The notes under the pieces: generated by a model | Databases searched by the model: none | Told to the model about the DNA's origin: nothing | The model's input: only the letters and a program-made list of their open reading frames with translations | DNA from: Toxorhynchites rutilus septentrionalis | Lineage: Eukaryota; Arthropoda; Insecta; Diptera; Culicidae | Assembly: GCF_029784135.1 (NCBI RefSeq) | Contig: NC_073746.1 | Location: 9,953,380-10,017,379 of the forward strand | Reading direction: 5' to 3' | Length of the DNA stretch: 64,000 bases | Shown: piece after piece, positions 52,901 to 60,225 of the stretch | How positions within the stretch are numbered: position 1 is the stretch's first letter | Layout: each line of letters starts with the position of its first letter | Translations under genes and position numbers: made by a program

Positions 52901-54629
52901 TTAGTCGTTTTGGCCGAGAAACTGCGTGAAGAAGCCAAACGTCATTTTCGACTGAATACGGATATAGTCACTCAGAAAGTCAGCTGACTATCCTCAGTTG
53001 ACTATGACTATGCCGAGCCCTGCTTGGGACACACTAACACTGAAGCGCGTGGCGTTCGTGTCGGAATTTGAATATAAAATGTTGAAATTATAATCGAAAC
53101 GTGAGCCATTTTTAAGCATTAAGGTGAAGGTGGAAGCTAGCCATTGTAGTAGTATAGGGAAACCCTCGTGTAAAAATGGGGTAATAGTGTTTGTGAGAGA
53201 AGAGCAAAGCACACGTAAATAGATCAATTCACTTATCAGACTGTGTGGCGCTTCATTGACACGAGTCTTTGAATACATTTGAAAAAAAAAACAAATAACA
53301 ATTCAATACTAAAGTAAAATGTATGAACGATATGTTCCGATGAACAATTGCAAATATAAATATATATAGAAGGTGCATTTGCATATGATTCTGATTATAC
53401 GCGAGCGTAACATGAGCAAATTTATAACACATGCGAATTGGGGCACTTTTGGTATTAACAAGTTCTTCCGCATAGTAACTCGATGTTGATAATTCCTCAA
53501 TATTTTCCTTCGTTGATCGTATTGTTTTCACATATTCACGTTGGAAAGCCTTAACCCTTCTCTTCGTTGGCCGAGGCATTTAGATTGAATTTAATACTTT
53601 TCCGTTTACTGTTTTTGAAAGCATAGGCAGCCGTGGCAGTGTTCCGAGCTCTGCAATACAATTTTCTTACCCAATGTTAAAGTTGCTAAAACTTACATTA
53701 TAGACCCATTAAACGTAAAAATAATAATTGTATTGATATCAACACAATTTTATTCTATTGATTTTCATGACATGGGACGCTATGACTCCGAAATAACATT
53801 TTATTGAGTGGTTTTTATAGCTGTTTCGATGATGTTGTTTGGCATCAGTGTCGAAAAAATAACGATGCTTCCACCAATACAAACAAAACCATTGCAGAAG
53901 ATTGAAAAACGAAAATTTAACTTTCAGAGCACTTGCTCGAGTTTTCCGACGTTCTTCACTATACGGTGCGAAAGCAGATGAAAATTTAATATCTTGTGAG
54001 TAATCGATTAGAGTTTGGTTGATATTACTTGATGGGAAGTGTGCGAAAACGATCATTTTCTTCACACTGTTTCGCAAAATTATTGATTTTCGGCGAGAGG
54101 TGAGGGAGGAGATGAAAGAAATGAGCGCCATTGTGTCAGCCATTTGTGGCTAGCTTCCACCTTCACCTTAATACAAAACCAAATTCTGAATCATTGCATT
54201 GACACAAAAGCAACTCCAGACTAATAATAGCACCAAACAAGGAACTTTAGTTTCTTTAATCGAGTTGCACAAGTATTTTGTAAATTTGCACCACTATAGG
54301 TCAACTATGCTTGCAACTTACGCATAACCCATAATGCCAATAGTGAGGTTGTCTCCACATGATTTCTGAAGCAATACCAAAATGAGATATCCCTACTGGG
54401 AAGCCCAGTTTTTGACAATTAACATAAGTATGAACAGAAATCAGGAACACATTATCATTACTAAGCCAGCTTAATTTTTTTTTTCAGGACTGAATTCCAG
54501 GTGAAATTTCTCTGGGGAAGCAAGGGATGCTTCGTACCGGCCGAGGATCGACACGCCAAGTTCGAGCATGTACTCAGCGTAATGGCAGAGAAGTTCTGCG
54601 GTGATCCGACGGTGAATGCCGCAGGTTAA
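25850..54629 (+). CDS. BCAR3/SH2D3-like (NSP family) adaptor, 9 recognised exons
   Basis: NSP-family proteins are cytoplasmic adaptors: the SH2 domain binds phosphotyrosine on receptors, and a C-terminal Cdc25/RasGEF fold, thought to lack exchange activity, grips the C-terminal domain of p130Cas-type scaffolds in adhesion and Rap/Rac signalling. Numbering from the first recognised exon, SH2 runs from about residue 53 (WYHGPIPR) with FLVRD near 75-79, its Arg being the phosphotyrosine-binding residue. A Ser/Pro-rich linker follows (about 155-445, with PPSPPPKP), then the RasGEF-like domain (about 450-800). Joins: 25850-25916, 33238-33480, 43569-43671, 43763-43925, 43992-45019, 45077-45345, 45400-45592, 45660-45873, 54488-54629; every intron is GT-AG and every phase fits. 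The last eight exons total 784 codons plus stop, close to the 800-860 residues usual for the family. The N-terminus is missing. BCAR3 versus SH2D3A/C cannot be resolved, so no symbol is given. Confidence 0.9.
26504..26549 (-). repeat. Isolated end of the GACGTAG family
   Basis: The inverse of the 22.2 kb right end: AGGGTTGTATCCAAGACAAG then ACCGCTTAGGACGTAAGACT. It corresponds to the tail plus inverted motif of the elements at 16.5 and 22.2 kb. A matching left end is not visible nearby. Confidence 0.55.
26700..26805. repeat. Imperfect CCGACTC-type simple repeat
   Basis: Degenerate ACTCCGAC/CCAACTCC units on this strand. Low-complexity DNA of this type is common in insect genomes; no coding frame. 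Confidence 0.6.
27676..27874. mobile_element. Hairpin (foldback) MITE, ~200 bp
   Basis: The left arm CTCCCCTTTATTCCGCGCGG then CGAATGACGTGAGAT pairs with the right arm ATCTCATGTCACTCGCCGGG then CGGAATAAAGGGGAC. Stems of about 33 nt with few mismatches enclose a ~130-bp loop. No coding capacity; the family is unknown to me. Confidence 0.75.
28129..28272 (+). mobile_element. tRNA-headed SINE (family 2)
   Basis: Head GGAGGCGATCTGGCGTAGCG, box B-like GAGTTCAATTCTC, tail ATAATACAGAAATAAAAAAA. Duplication ATGTTTACAA before (28117-28126) and after the tail (28282-28291). Confidence 0.9.
28559..28756 (-). pseudogene. hAT transposase fragment
   Basis: A 65-codon open frame includes [20 protein letters not shown], matching the conserved C(x)AH(x)LQL segment in hAT transposases that precedes the dimerisation/insertion domain. 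The second half has drifted. No inverted-repeat ends are visible, so this is a relic. Confidence 0.65.
29390..29938 (-). pseudogene. DD37-type ITm transposase relic
   Basis: The 29938 start gives [13 protein letters not shown]. Across two frames appear [13 protein letters not shown] (first catalytic Asp), [15 protein letters not shown], and, near 29400-29470 in another frame, a [15 protein letters not shown] block (second Asp). These blocks resemble the DD37E family here, but overall sequence differs enough to be a separate lineage, perhaps DD37D. No ends recognised. Confidence 0.7.
30030..31660 (+). pseudogene. Decayed LOA-like non-LTR retrotransposon (endonuclease end to RT)
   Basis: Successive frames parallel the 61.4-63.9 kb element: [59 protein letters not shown], then [18 protein letters not shown] and [18 protein letters not shown] near 31290. 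Many stops and indels show it is much older than the copy at the window's right end. Most of the catalytic YADD region (about 31000-31090) is deleted. Confidence 0.8.
31800..32740 (+). pseudogene. Non-LTR RT fragment (Jockey/CR1-like)
   Basis: A frame from 31813 contains [15 protein letters not shown], an F/YADD palm motif, and then, broken by stops, [14 protein letters not shown] and [19 protein letters not shown] C-terminal RT/thumb sequence. The 3' end is A-rich (AATAAAATAAATAAAAAATC). It is unrelated in detail to the LOA relic just upstream. Confidence 0.7.
33238..33480 (+). CDS. NSP adaptor exon: N-terminal half of SH2 domain
   Basis: Encodes 81 residues including [14 protein letters not shown] and GDFLVRDC, the signature start of an NSP-type SH2 domain with the phosphotyrosine-binding Arg present. 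The acceptor CCGCCCCACACAG ends at 33237; the donor is AAG|GTAGGT. Base composition is distinctly GC-richer than the flanking introns. An upstream in-frame ATG at 33208 gives [10 protein letters not shown] before the exon, so a transcript starting here could make a protein of 794 residues without the 25.8 kb exon. Both options are open. Confidence 0.92.
33481..34793. other. Intron sequence, no recognised repeat
   Basis: The first 1.3 kb of the 10.1 kb SH2 intron. Overlapping frames at 33704-34095 on both strands lack domains and are not flanked by matching splice phases. I see no transposon end. Confidence 0.45.
35241..35478 (-). repeat. 3' LTR of the LTR element (minus orientation)
   Basis: 238 bp, starting TGTGGGGTCGCTATTCCGCC and ending GCCTATGCCCCACA. 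Compared base by base by eye it matches 37805-38042 throughout. Confidence 0.92.
36543..36812. repeat. Spaced GGTTATCCCAACTCACG repeats inside the LTR element
   Basis: Five variants occur at about 36546, 36587, 36638, 36682 and 36791: GGTTATCCCAACTCGCG, GGTTCTCCCAACTCACG, GGTTATCCCAACACGC, GGTTATCCCAACTCACACG and GGTCATCCCGAGCTCACACG. The first four are about 41-51 bp apart. Confidence 0.8.
37434..37646 (-). CDS. Possible gag-leader ORF of the LTR element (70 codons)
   Basis: Begins [20 protein letters not shown] about 158 bp downstream of the candidate primer-binding site, where gag normally starts, and ends at a stop after DVLDTVIV. There are no zinc knuckles or recognisable capsid motifs. 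It could be a remnant N-terminus of gag retained with packaging signals, as in other non-autonomous LTR elements, or chance. Confidence 0.4.
   Translation of the reverse strand: MAEDNTLGDFSHIDDELQFVKNDGNSLVPFKYFRAYATVIRYERDNRRNAVMSYIFLCCSREDVLDTVIV
37805..38042 (-). repeat. 5' LTR of the LTR element (minus orientation)
   Basis: 238 bp copy of 35241-35478. It carries the transcription start in the minus direction by position. A small frame spanning this LTR on the + strand (ending SNLWDC) is fortuitous. Confidence 0.92.
38380..39777. other. Intron sequence, no recognised repeat
   Basis: AT-rich intronic DNA between the mariner and a SINE. Overlapping frames at 38399-38812 run on both strands with no domain. 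Nothing else recognised. Confidence 0.4.
39778..40054 (+). mobile_element. tRNA-headed SINE (family 1)
   Basis: Head GTGCTCCCGTCACCGAGTGG, box B GGTTCGATTCCCG, the full body and an AAGAAGAAGA tail. Within the SH2 intron, same strand as the gene. Confidence 0.9.
41387..42687 (-). mobile_element. DD37E Tc1/mariner (ITmD37E-like) copy with nearly complete transposase
   Basis: TA at 41385-41386 and 42688-42689. The right end is the normal AAGGGTGTGTCACATCAAAT; the left end has lost CATC (GTGTGTCAAATTGC). It does not carry the 23-bp deletion found in the 12 and 21 kb copies. Confidence 0.93.
41552..42535 (-). CDS. DD37E transposase, 327-codon frame, altered C-terminus
   Basis: A single frame from [14 protein letters not shown] through both HTH units, the first catalytic block ([13 protein letters not shown], with DDK in place of DDE in sister copies), [38 protein letters not shown] and [16 protein letters not shown]. 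Asp-to-Glu spacing is 37. After KSEAD an indel near 41625 shifts the end ([11 protein letters not shown]) away from the family C-terminus [12 protein letters not shown], so the last ~25-30 residues are wrong. Transposase cuts and pastes the element at TA. Activity is doubtful but the core is intact. Confidence 0.88.
   Translation of the reverse strand: MSSNEKERRELILCTHFENPELSHRDIGKMLGIVQSTVSRVLKRYFENLTIDRMVKNGKNGCSVSEKDHKRVVKQFRRDPRSSVRDIANKLNLSSSFVQRTKQREGLRTYKVQKAPNRDERQNMVGKTRSRKLYTEMLTKPHCLVMDDKTYVKADFRQLPGLLFFSAEDKFSVPEEIRKQKLSKFAKKYMVWQAICSCGKRSVPFVLTGTVNGQVYLKECLQERLLPLLKQHEGPTIFWPDLASCHYSKDVLQWYEANGVTFVPKEMNPPNAPELRPIEKYWAIMKQALRKNPKVVKSEADWNRRRKMDFCSKKNYNLTLYRTIWTG
43569..43671 (+). 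CDS. NSP adaptor exon: C-terminal half of SH2 domain
   Basis: Starts after ATTGCCAG and ends at TCAG|GTGAG. It encodes [19 protein letters not shown] followed by [15 protein letters not shown], the second half of the SH2 fold. Phase 0 in, phase 1 out. The upstream intron (33481-43568) is 10.1 kb and filled with mobile elements. Confidence 0.9.
43763..43925 (+). CDS. NSP adaptor exon: end of SH2 and start of linker
   Basis: Acceptor TATATTCACAG, donor TTTAG|GTATGC. The exon continues the SH2 domain ([20 protein letters not shown]) and enters a Pro/Ser/Gly-rich linker ([15 protein letters not shown]). Phase 1 in, phase 2 out. Longer open frames that overlap this stretch in other frames (43730-44167) read through both introns and are shadows. 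Confidence 0.88.
43992..45019 (+). CDS. NSP adaptor exon: linker and start of RasGEF-like domain
   Basis: The largest exon, about 343 codons, from [10 protein letters not shown] to VDIGLIL. The first 250 residues are low-complexity: Ser/Pro-rich, three copies of a C(x)SADGV(I/V) motif (about 44140-44325), and a PPSPPPKP stretch that fits an SH3 ligand. From about 44757 ([15 protein letters not shown]) it enters the Cdc25-homology domain. Donor TTAG|GTAAGT. The reading frame is open throughout, with balanced codon use. Confidence 0.92.
45077..45345 (+). CDS. NSP adaptor exon: RasGEF-like domain
   Basis: Acceptor TTCGTTGCAG, donor CACAG|GTAAGG. It encodes the helical core of the Cdc25-homology fold, including [19 protein letters not shown] and [20 protein letters not shown], ending GLSMPQ. 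Phase 1 in, phase 0 out. The preceding intron is only 57 bp, typical of dipteran short introns. Confidence 0.92.
45400..45592 (+). CDS. NSP adaptor exon: RasGEF-like domain
   Basis: Acceptor TTTTTTTTTGTAG; donor CAAA|GTATGA, chosen because it alone keeps the frame into the next exon. It encodes [20 protein letters not shown] and then [15 protein letters not shown], ending [10 protein letters not shown]. The preceding intron is 54 bp. Confidence 0.88.
45660..45873 (+). CDS. NSP adaptor exon: late RasGEF-like domain
   Basis: Acceptor ATCTCTCAG|CAG. A tandem NAG offers two starts; 45660 keeps phase 1 whereas 45663 would break the frame. It encodes [20 protein letters not shown] and [10 protein letters not shown], ending at TTCAG|GTATGG. 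Phase 1 in, phase 2 out. The next intron is 8.6 kb and mostly transposons. Confidence 0.88.
45874..47015. other. Start of the last intron, no recognised repeat
   Basis: AT-rich intronic DNA after the donor at 45874. Nothing recognised until the inverted-repeat element at 47016. Confidence 0.45.
47505..49995 (-). mobile_element. 5'-truncated I-like non-LTR retrotransposon
   Basis: RT and RNase H coding on the minus strand, 3' tail AACTGAGCCTGTAAAAAAAC at about 47540-47510. The 5' break is around 49990, upstream of RT, so ORF1 and endonuclease are missing. Confidence 0.82.
47830..49990 (-). pseudogene. I-like ORF2: reverse transcriptase and RNase H, broken
   Basis: From about 49950 the frame shows RT finger sequence ([37 protein letters not shown]), [14 protein letters not shown] (palm A Asp present), [20 protein letters not shown], then LADVGVVSV where a YADD/LADD box is expected, so the second catalytic Asp pair is lost. 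[14 protein letters not shown] follows. After a shift near 48600, the RNase H region is in a separate frame: [20 protein letters not shown] and [14 protein letters not shown] (48324-48073). Confidence 0.85.
50150..50700. repeat. Tandem array of ~125-bp units with C/G-rich blocks
   Basis: About four to five units, each with GAGTTATGCAGAA(A)CTTATGC, a C-rich block (CCCCCTCTCCCCCTTAGAGA), AGTGTTGAACCACCATAGAAA and CCAAATTTGGTTCCATTTGC. The blocks CCCCTCTC...GAGAGGGG are self-complementary and could form hairpins. Confidence 0.8.
50742..51631. other. Intron sequence, no recognised feature
   Basis: AT-rich. A small frame at 51197-51535 includes [20 protein letters not shown]; the opposite strand there resembles a tRNA-like box (GGTTCGATTCCC at about 51449-51460, inverse), perhaps a relic SINE head. 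Nothing else supported. Confidence 0.35.
51632..52676. mobile_element. Minisatellite-bearing element with TTGACGTGGGACTAC ends, 1045 bp
   Basis: TTGACGTGGGACTAC at 51632-51646 is the inverse of GTAGTCCCACGTCAA at 52662-52676. The interior holds six-plus tandem units (51806-52400). The part right of the array (52400-52600) is the inverse of 20100-20290, tying it to the GACGTAGAACTACGTC family. No coding capacity. Confidence 0.75.
51806..52400. repeat. Tandem array, ~95-bp unit, 6 or more copies
   Basis: The unit contains GGAAACACATTTCAGTCGGA, ACAAAAATRCCCCCGACTTG, CATGNATTTGCAATGCCAAT and TTCCCCACGCTCCTTGGATT, then TGAAGTCTGTGTTA. Units drift a few per cent to perhaps 15 per cent from each other. 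A 144-codon frame read through it on the minus strand is a by-product of the unit length being near a multiple of three. Confidence 0.88.
52955..53022 (-). repeat. Inverse of the CAGGGCTCGGCATAGTC repeat end
   Basis: GAATACGGATATAGTC, then AGCTGACTATCCTCAGTTGA, ending GACTATGACTATGCCGAGCC and CTG at 53022. It mirrors 16552-16620 closely. It could be the right end of a hAT-type MITE starting near 52.7 kb, but no left CAGGG end is found there. Confidence 0.55.
53253..53579 (-). CDS. Small ORF inside the TTAA element, unknown product
   Basis: 108 codons starting [20 protein letters not shown], a basic, helical-looking N-terminus, then [20 protein letters not shown]. After codon ~40 the composition degenerates to AT-rich hydrophobic sequence, and a GTTAAT at that point could be a splice donor. 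Perhaps a captured exon or a transposon-encoded basic protein. I do not recognise a family. Confidence 0.35.
   Translation of the reverse strand: MPRPTKRRVKAFQREYVKTIRSTKENIEELSTSSYYAEELVNTKSAPIRMCYKFAHVTLAYNQNHMQMHLLYIFIFAIVHRNISFIHFTLVLNCYLFFFSNVFKDSCQ
53739..54143 (-). CDS. ORF at the edge of the TTAA element, unknown product
   Basis: 134 codons starting [20 protein letters not shown] four bases inside the right inverted repeat, ending IKLC. No domain recognised. It is AT-rich with no obvious codon bias. It may be a transposase first exon, or chance. Confidence 0.25.
   Translation of the reverse strand: MADTMALISFISSLTSRRKSIILRNSVKKMIVFAHFPSSNINQTLIDYSQDIKFSSAFAPYSEERRKTRASALKVKFSFFNLLQWFCLYWWKHRYFFDTDAKQHHRNSYKNHSIKCYFGVIASHVMKINRIKLC
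54488..54629 (+). CDS. NSP adaptor terminal exon
   Basis: A long T-tract and TTTTCAG precede the exon. It encodes [20 protein letters not shown] and then [18 protein letters not shown], ending PTVNAAG and TAA at 54627-54629. The KFLWGSKGC and [10 protein letters not shown] segments are the usual C-terminal end of the NSP Cdc25-homology domain, so this is the true stop. Confidence 0.92.
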
Positions 54630-56400
54630 ACAACCCTAAACGCAGAAAAGTACACCAGGTTCATCATCTACCCGTACGTAATCGTACCCTTCTGTTCAGA
54701 TCTTTAATCATAAAACCGAGAAAAATGGGGACAAGCAAAACCAAAACGAAAACTCACTTGATAGAAGACAAAACAGCACAAAACAATTTTAGCTCAAATA
54801 TTCAACAAAAGAGAGGAAATCAAACGAAACAATAATTGTAAGCGTAATTGAGAGCAACTTTTGGGGCTGCGGAGAAACTATGTTTTTTGGAAGTTGTTTA
54901 AATATAGCCGTAAATATTTCAGACAAAATTGCTGATTGAAATTAGACATTCCAATCGTGCGACTTTGATTAAAGTGAATGAAAACTAGTCAAAACAAAAC
55001 TAAAAATAAATTTAAAAAACAATCGGAGTACTTATTTTGTGATGTTATTGAACTGTATTAACCTTGTTTTTCAGCGATTATCCAACTAATATACGAACTT
55101 ATTTAACACCGTTCCGCATATGCAAAACGAGGGTACGGTTTTATAGAATTTATACAATGTATGCGTTGGAACAAGCGTCGATCAGTCGATCATTTTCGCA
55201 GTACTTAAAAAAACCTTTCAGTTACCTCATATTACCGACAACAAAAAGCAAGCATTAGAATTAATCACAGTTACATCCATTTCCAAAGTTTATAAATAAA
55301 AATACCACTGACAACATAGACTGATGATTTGGGGATAAATCCATCGAGTCGGAACTGTGTTCCGTTTCCGGAGAATCTTCGTTTTCGATCCACACATTCA
55401 GAAGCAATAAACAGAGACGAATACGAGCTCCAGTTATTTTGATTTGTAAAACCATCGAGGCTATATTCCTAGTTACAAATAATAAAAAGCTTCTCGACAT
55501 TTTTATATCCTTTCCAACACTTAAGATATCGTAGCGCTACATTAACGAAACAAAAGGAAGTGAAACTATCTGAATAATAGAAAACCAAAATACAGAAATA
55601 AATACAAGTAGTTACTCATGAACTCTTTAGAAGTGAAATGAACATTTATCCAAGCGTTTCCTCGTATTACAAAAAAAAAACAAGAATCCTCATTCGTAAT
55701 CACTCGTTCGATAGACCACATTGTAGTAGTTCTTAGGACTGTTAGTTCTGGTTTCTTTTCCGTTTCTCGAGATTATTTGTTCGGCGCTCATACAATAATA
55801 ACAAATTCGTGTACCAGAAAAACGAAACTGATAGAAAGTGGCAAACGCTCTAAACAAAGCATGTAATCGAATACGAAGTGTTAGACATTAACACATTTAT
55901 TTACCATCGTTAGCTACTTGACCTTTGGAAAACACTCACACATACACACGCATACATATACACGCATGGAGTGCGCCGTGGCCGGAACCGGTGGATTTGG
56001 ATGGAAACGTTGGATTGCAAGGATAATTTGAACTTTGAGCGGGTTACATACAGTTAGAGGAAGATAAAATAAAAATATTACGTAATGCAAAGCTGATAAG
56101 CTGATAACTAATGGTGTTGTACATATTTTGTGGACAATGGAATATGAAAACAATAAAAAAAGAAGAATGAAGTTCTATACACTGCAGCATAAGCGTATGA
56201 AAAGTATGATATTTAAGCAGGAAATGATATGTAATAAATTATTTGAATAATATACAAGAAACGGTGTTTGGTTGTTGTAATGATGTATTACCAAATAATT
56301 TTCATTTAATTTTTTTATTCATCTCTTACTCAAATATAGGTATCCTTAACTTACTCCTTTCTAGTTTTCCAGCGTTTGCTGCGAATTAGGATGCAGAAGA
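54630..56400 (+). other. Probable 3' UTR and downstream flank of the NSP adaptor gene
   Basis: No coding signal or recognised transposon. AT-rich, A-tract-rich DNA with several candidate AATAAA poly(A) signals, for example at 55005-55010 and 56233-56238. A CA-rich tract (reverse of GTGTGTATGCG) lies at about 55936-55965. Which signal ends the transcript cannot be decided from sequence. Confidence 0.45.
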
Positions 56401-56645
56401 AGCTGATCTGAGCAAACTTGCATGACGAACGACAATGAGCACTCTGAAATGAAGCATGGACAAAAAGTTGAAGGACAGTGCCTACATAAATGTGTGGGAA
56501 AACAGAAACTATGATTTCAATCCTATTTCAAACTATAAATATAGATGAATATATATTGCAATAAATTGTTAGGAAGTGTCCATATCGATTGGTGCTCAAA
56601 CCTCGTAAATCCTTCAAAAAAAAAATCCTGTTCTAGTTTTTCGCA

Positions 56646-59600
56646 ATGGCGACCAACCAAGCCGGTGTAGCAAGTGGAGCAGCTCAGCAGCAGCCGAACT
56701 TTCCGGATGCCATTTTGCGGATCCTGAATAATCAACACACGCTCATAACGCAGTTGTCGCAACAGATATCAGCCACCCAGAATGCCATCACGAAGTTGTC
56801 CTACAATGAAACCGTACTGGATTCCCTCTCAAGCAACATAGCGGAATTCGTATACGAGAAAGAGAGCGGGCCCGCTACAGCGATCTCTTTGAGAAGGACA
56901 CAGCCAAACTGGATGACGCTGCTAAGGTTCGACTCCTCCTACGGAAAATGAGCCCACCGGACCACGAGCGCTACCACAGCTTCATCTTACCAAAGCTCGC
57001 TCGTGAATACACCTTCGCCGAAACGGTAGAAAAATCGAAATCACTGTTCGGTGCGTCCACTTCAATCTTTCGTCGACAGACAAGGACAGTGATGATTTTC
57101 TCGCCTACTCGTGCCGGGTGAATAAGTCCTGTGTTGACTTCAAACTGTCAGAACTTACTGAAGAACAATTCATGTGTCTGACGTTTGTATGTGGCCTCAA
57201 GTCCAAGCAAGAGGCCGATATCAAAATGCGGCAACAAGCTAAATGAAGCTGCGGATCTTACTCTTCAACAAATGGTTGAGCAATGTAACAACTTCGTTAA
57301 CCTCAAGATGAACACCATTATGGTGGAAACCCCATCGGGAGTGAATTTCGTTGCTCACAACCAGAAGAACAGACGTCGATCAACCAGCAGCACTCCCTCG
57401 CACGATCAGCCCAGAACACCCTGTTGGTCCTGCGGAGGGATGCACTTCAGCAAATATTGCCGTTTTCGCGATCACAAATGTCGCGACTGCGGTAAGTAAG
57501 GTCACCGGGAAGGGTACTGCGCATGTTTTTCATCGAAGTCGGCAGCGACCGGTTCGGGAAAGCAGCTACCGAAAAAAAACAAGATGGAGAAGAAGCGTGA
57601 GCAGTAAACAAAGTCCGAAAGTACAGCCAGCAAGTTGTCGAGCAAAAACCAGCGTCCGGGGAGCCGCTGAAACTTATTTCAGAGCTGCAGTGTAGCATCA
57701 CCCTAAACAACATCACCAGAGAGGGTAAGTGTTACGTATCAGCTGCTAACTTTCATCTCGACATTTTAGGCATCGATATGATGGACCAGTTCGGTCTGTG
57801 GAACCAACCGATCACGGCGTTCTGCAACCAAGTTACCACTCAGCAGACCCAAGATGTTTCCGACCTTCGGGCCTGTTTCCCACGAAAATGGGCCTGTACA
57901 ACAAAACGCCGGTAAAGATGGTGCTGAAGGATGATCCCAAGCCGGTGTTTCGAACAAAACGGCCGGTAGCCTACAGCATTGAGAGCGTCGTGGAAGAGGA
58001 ACTTCACCGGGTGGAAAGACTTGACATTATCAAGAAGGTTGACTTTTCCGTCTGGGCGGCACCAATAGTAGTCGTGCGGAAGCCTAACGGGACGGTCCGC
58101 ATATGTGCGGATTATTCGACGGGGTTAAACGCAGCACTAGTTCCAGCAAATAATGGATAACATGCTTGCTGATCTGGAATGCACCTCTGGTTATCTGGAT
58201 GACATCCTGGTAGGGGGCCGAACGTTGGAGGAATATCGTCAGAACCTGTATCGGGTCCTCACTCGCCTGCAGGAATTCGGGTTCACCGTACGCATTGAAA
58301 AGTGCTGTTTCAGCATGCGCCAGGTGAAATATCTGGGCCAAGCCATTTATAACGTGTCCCGTAGCCTAACCCCAGCCGAAAACAACTACAGTCATGTCGA
58401 AAAGGAGGGCTTGGCACTGGTGTTCACAGTGACGCGGTTTCATAGAATGTTGTTCGGTCGTCGATCCAATTTGGAGACCGATCATAAACCGCTGCTGCAG
58501 ATAGTTGGCTCAAAGAAAGGTATTCCCACCTACACTGCTAATAGGCTCCAGCAGTGGGTACTAACCTTTCTCCTCTACGACTTCGAAATCCGCTACATCT
58601 CTACGGATAGCTTCGGTCATGCGGACATACTCTCCAGACTCATCAACCGTCACGTGCAACCAGAAGAGGAATACGTGATTGCCAATCTCCAACTGGAACA
58701 CAGCATTCGCACCGTCATCAACGAGTCGCTGCGGGTTTTCCCGCTCTCGTTCAAGGCCATCCAGAGCGGAACCAAAAGCGAGGTGAATTTGTAGCAAATC
58801 ATTCATTTCGTCAACAAAGGCTGGCCGTCGAAGAAGACCAGCATTACCGATCCCGGAATCCAACAATTTTATCAACGTCGGGAGTGTCTCTCCGTCGTAA
58901 CTGGATGCCTACTCTAAGGTGAAAGGTTGGTCATCCCGCCAGCGTTCAAGAAGCGCGTTCTCCAACAGCTGCATAAAGGACACCCCGGAGTTGAACGAAT
59001 GCGTTCCATCGCTCGTTAATATGTTTATTGGCCAAACATCGACGACGAGGTAGCGAAGCTTGTCGCTTCATGCTACGAGTGTGCCAGCGTAGCCAAGACA
59101 GACCGGAAGACTACCATGGAATCCTGGCCCGCACCGGAGAAGCCGTGGCAACGGTTACATCTGGATTACGTCGGTCCGCTGGATGGGAACTATTTTCTCG
59201 TTCTGGTGGATTCGTTCACCAAAATGGCCAGAAGTCGTACGAACCAAGGAGATTACCACCACAGCAACCTTGCGAATCCTTCGTGGCATCTTCGCAAAAT
59301 ACGGTCAGCCGTCCAATGGACTAGTAGAGAGGTTTGTCGATACGTTTAAACGATCGCTCAAGAAAATCCCCGCAGGGAAGGAAACCCTCGAGGAAGCTAT
59401 CGATACCTCTCTTCTGTGCTACAGAAGAACACCCTGTCGCAGCGCACCCTGTGGGAAATCTCCCGCTGACCTGATGTATGGACGTCCGATCCGTACGTCC
59501 CTGGAACTACTTCGCCCGCCTACGCCGTTCTACAAGTTACCTAGTACTAAACAGGAAAAGCAATTCAACCGAAAGCACGGTGCGAAAGCTCGAAGTTGCG

Positions 59601-59980
59601 ATTCACAAGATCTCGTCTGGGCTAAGGTCTACGCAGCCAACAAATAGACCATGCCAGGCTTGGTGATCGAGCGTATCGGTCCGATTATGTATAACATCTG
59701 GCTACCCGTGAAGACTTACTCGTCTTATTCGATCCCACTGCAACCATCTGCGGACTCGTCAAGAAACTGAAAAGAACTCAGAAGCTGAGACGACACCGGA
59801 AACTGCCCAAGTACCGTTGTCTATTCTCCTGGACAGTTGGGGTTTACTTCCTACTCCTGAGCCGGAAGCTGAGAAACTCGACTTGCCAGCCGAGCTCCAA
59901 GAAGATCTGCAGTCACAGATTAGTCGTCGACATCAACGAGCCTCCTTAGCACGCAACAGCAACAACCGATTCTTTTTTTT
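56646..59980 (+). pseudogene. Ty3/gypsy retrotransposon gag-pol, multiply deleted
   Basis: Gag starts at 56646 (MATNQAGVASGAAQQQPNFP). Two zinc knuckles lie near 57420-57530: CWSCGGMHFSKYC, and CRDCGK-stop-GHREGYC with TAA inside. A protease C-terminal part (LDILGIDMMDQFGLW) lacks its DTG. RT fingers (VEEELHRVERLDIIKK, APIVVVRKPNGTVRICADYS) jump to GYLDDILVGG, missing palm motif A. RNase H keeps TDHKPLLQI and GHADILSRL. Integrase keeps the HHCC region and LHLDYVGPLDG but skips from FAKYGQ to SNGLVERFV, losing the second Asp block. No flanking LTRs were found. Confidence 0.85.
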
Positions 59981-60200
59981 TCCCCTTGTTGAGTGTGAAC
60001 CACTTCGTCCATTAGTTTGAGCTATTGTGGTATGCCCCATTTTTTGTACTACGCTTCAAGCTTATCTACTGCTTATTGATGAAGAAGTAGACTGAAAGCT
60101 ATAGCGAGATAGGTGCCAATCAGGAATAATCTGTTTGATTAAATTTATAGTCCTGATCGGCGACACAGACCAAACTTCCTTGGGCTCCAGAATAGCCTTA
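59981..60200. other. Junction between gypsy and LOA elements
   Basis: About 220 bp with T-rich start (TTTTTTTTTCCCC). The right part probably belongs to the 3' UTR of the LOA element read on the minus strand. No LTR signature (TG...CA duplicated) recognised. Confidence 0.35.
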
Positions 60201-60225
60201 TCAAGGTGTTGAAGTCTGCGTCTTG

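Larger units (their letters stand above)
53123..54167. mobile_element. TTAA-flanked inverted-repeat element, 1045 bp
   Basis: GGTGAAGGTGGAAGCTAGCC (A) at 53123 and its exact inverse at 54147-54167 are bounded by TTAA at 53119-53122 and 54168-54171. TTAA duplications are typical of piggyBac-type and of some mosquito MITEs; the ends do not start CCC as canonical piggyBac do. Two minus-strand frames lie inside. Confidence 0.82.

Noticed and set aside
53123..54167. Calling the TTAA element a piggyBac transposon
   Set aside because: The TTAA target fits, but the ends start GGTGAAGG and no piggyBac transposase motif is visible. Only the target duplication is supported.
56270..60130. LTRs for the gypsy element
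   Set aside because: I looked for a direct repeat starting TG and ending CA on both sides of 56646-59980 and found none. The element may be truncated at both ends.
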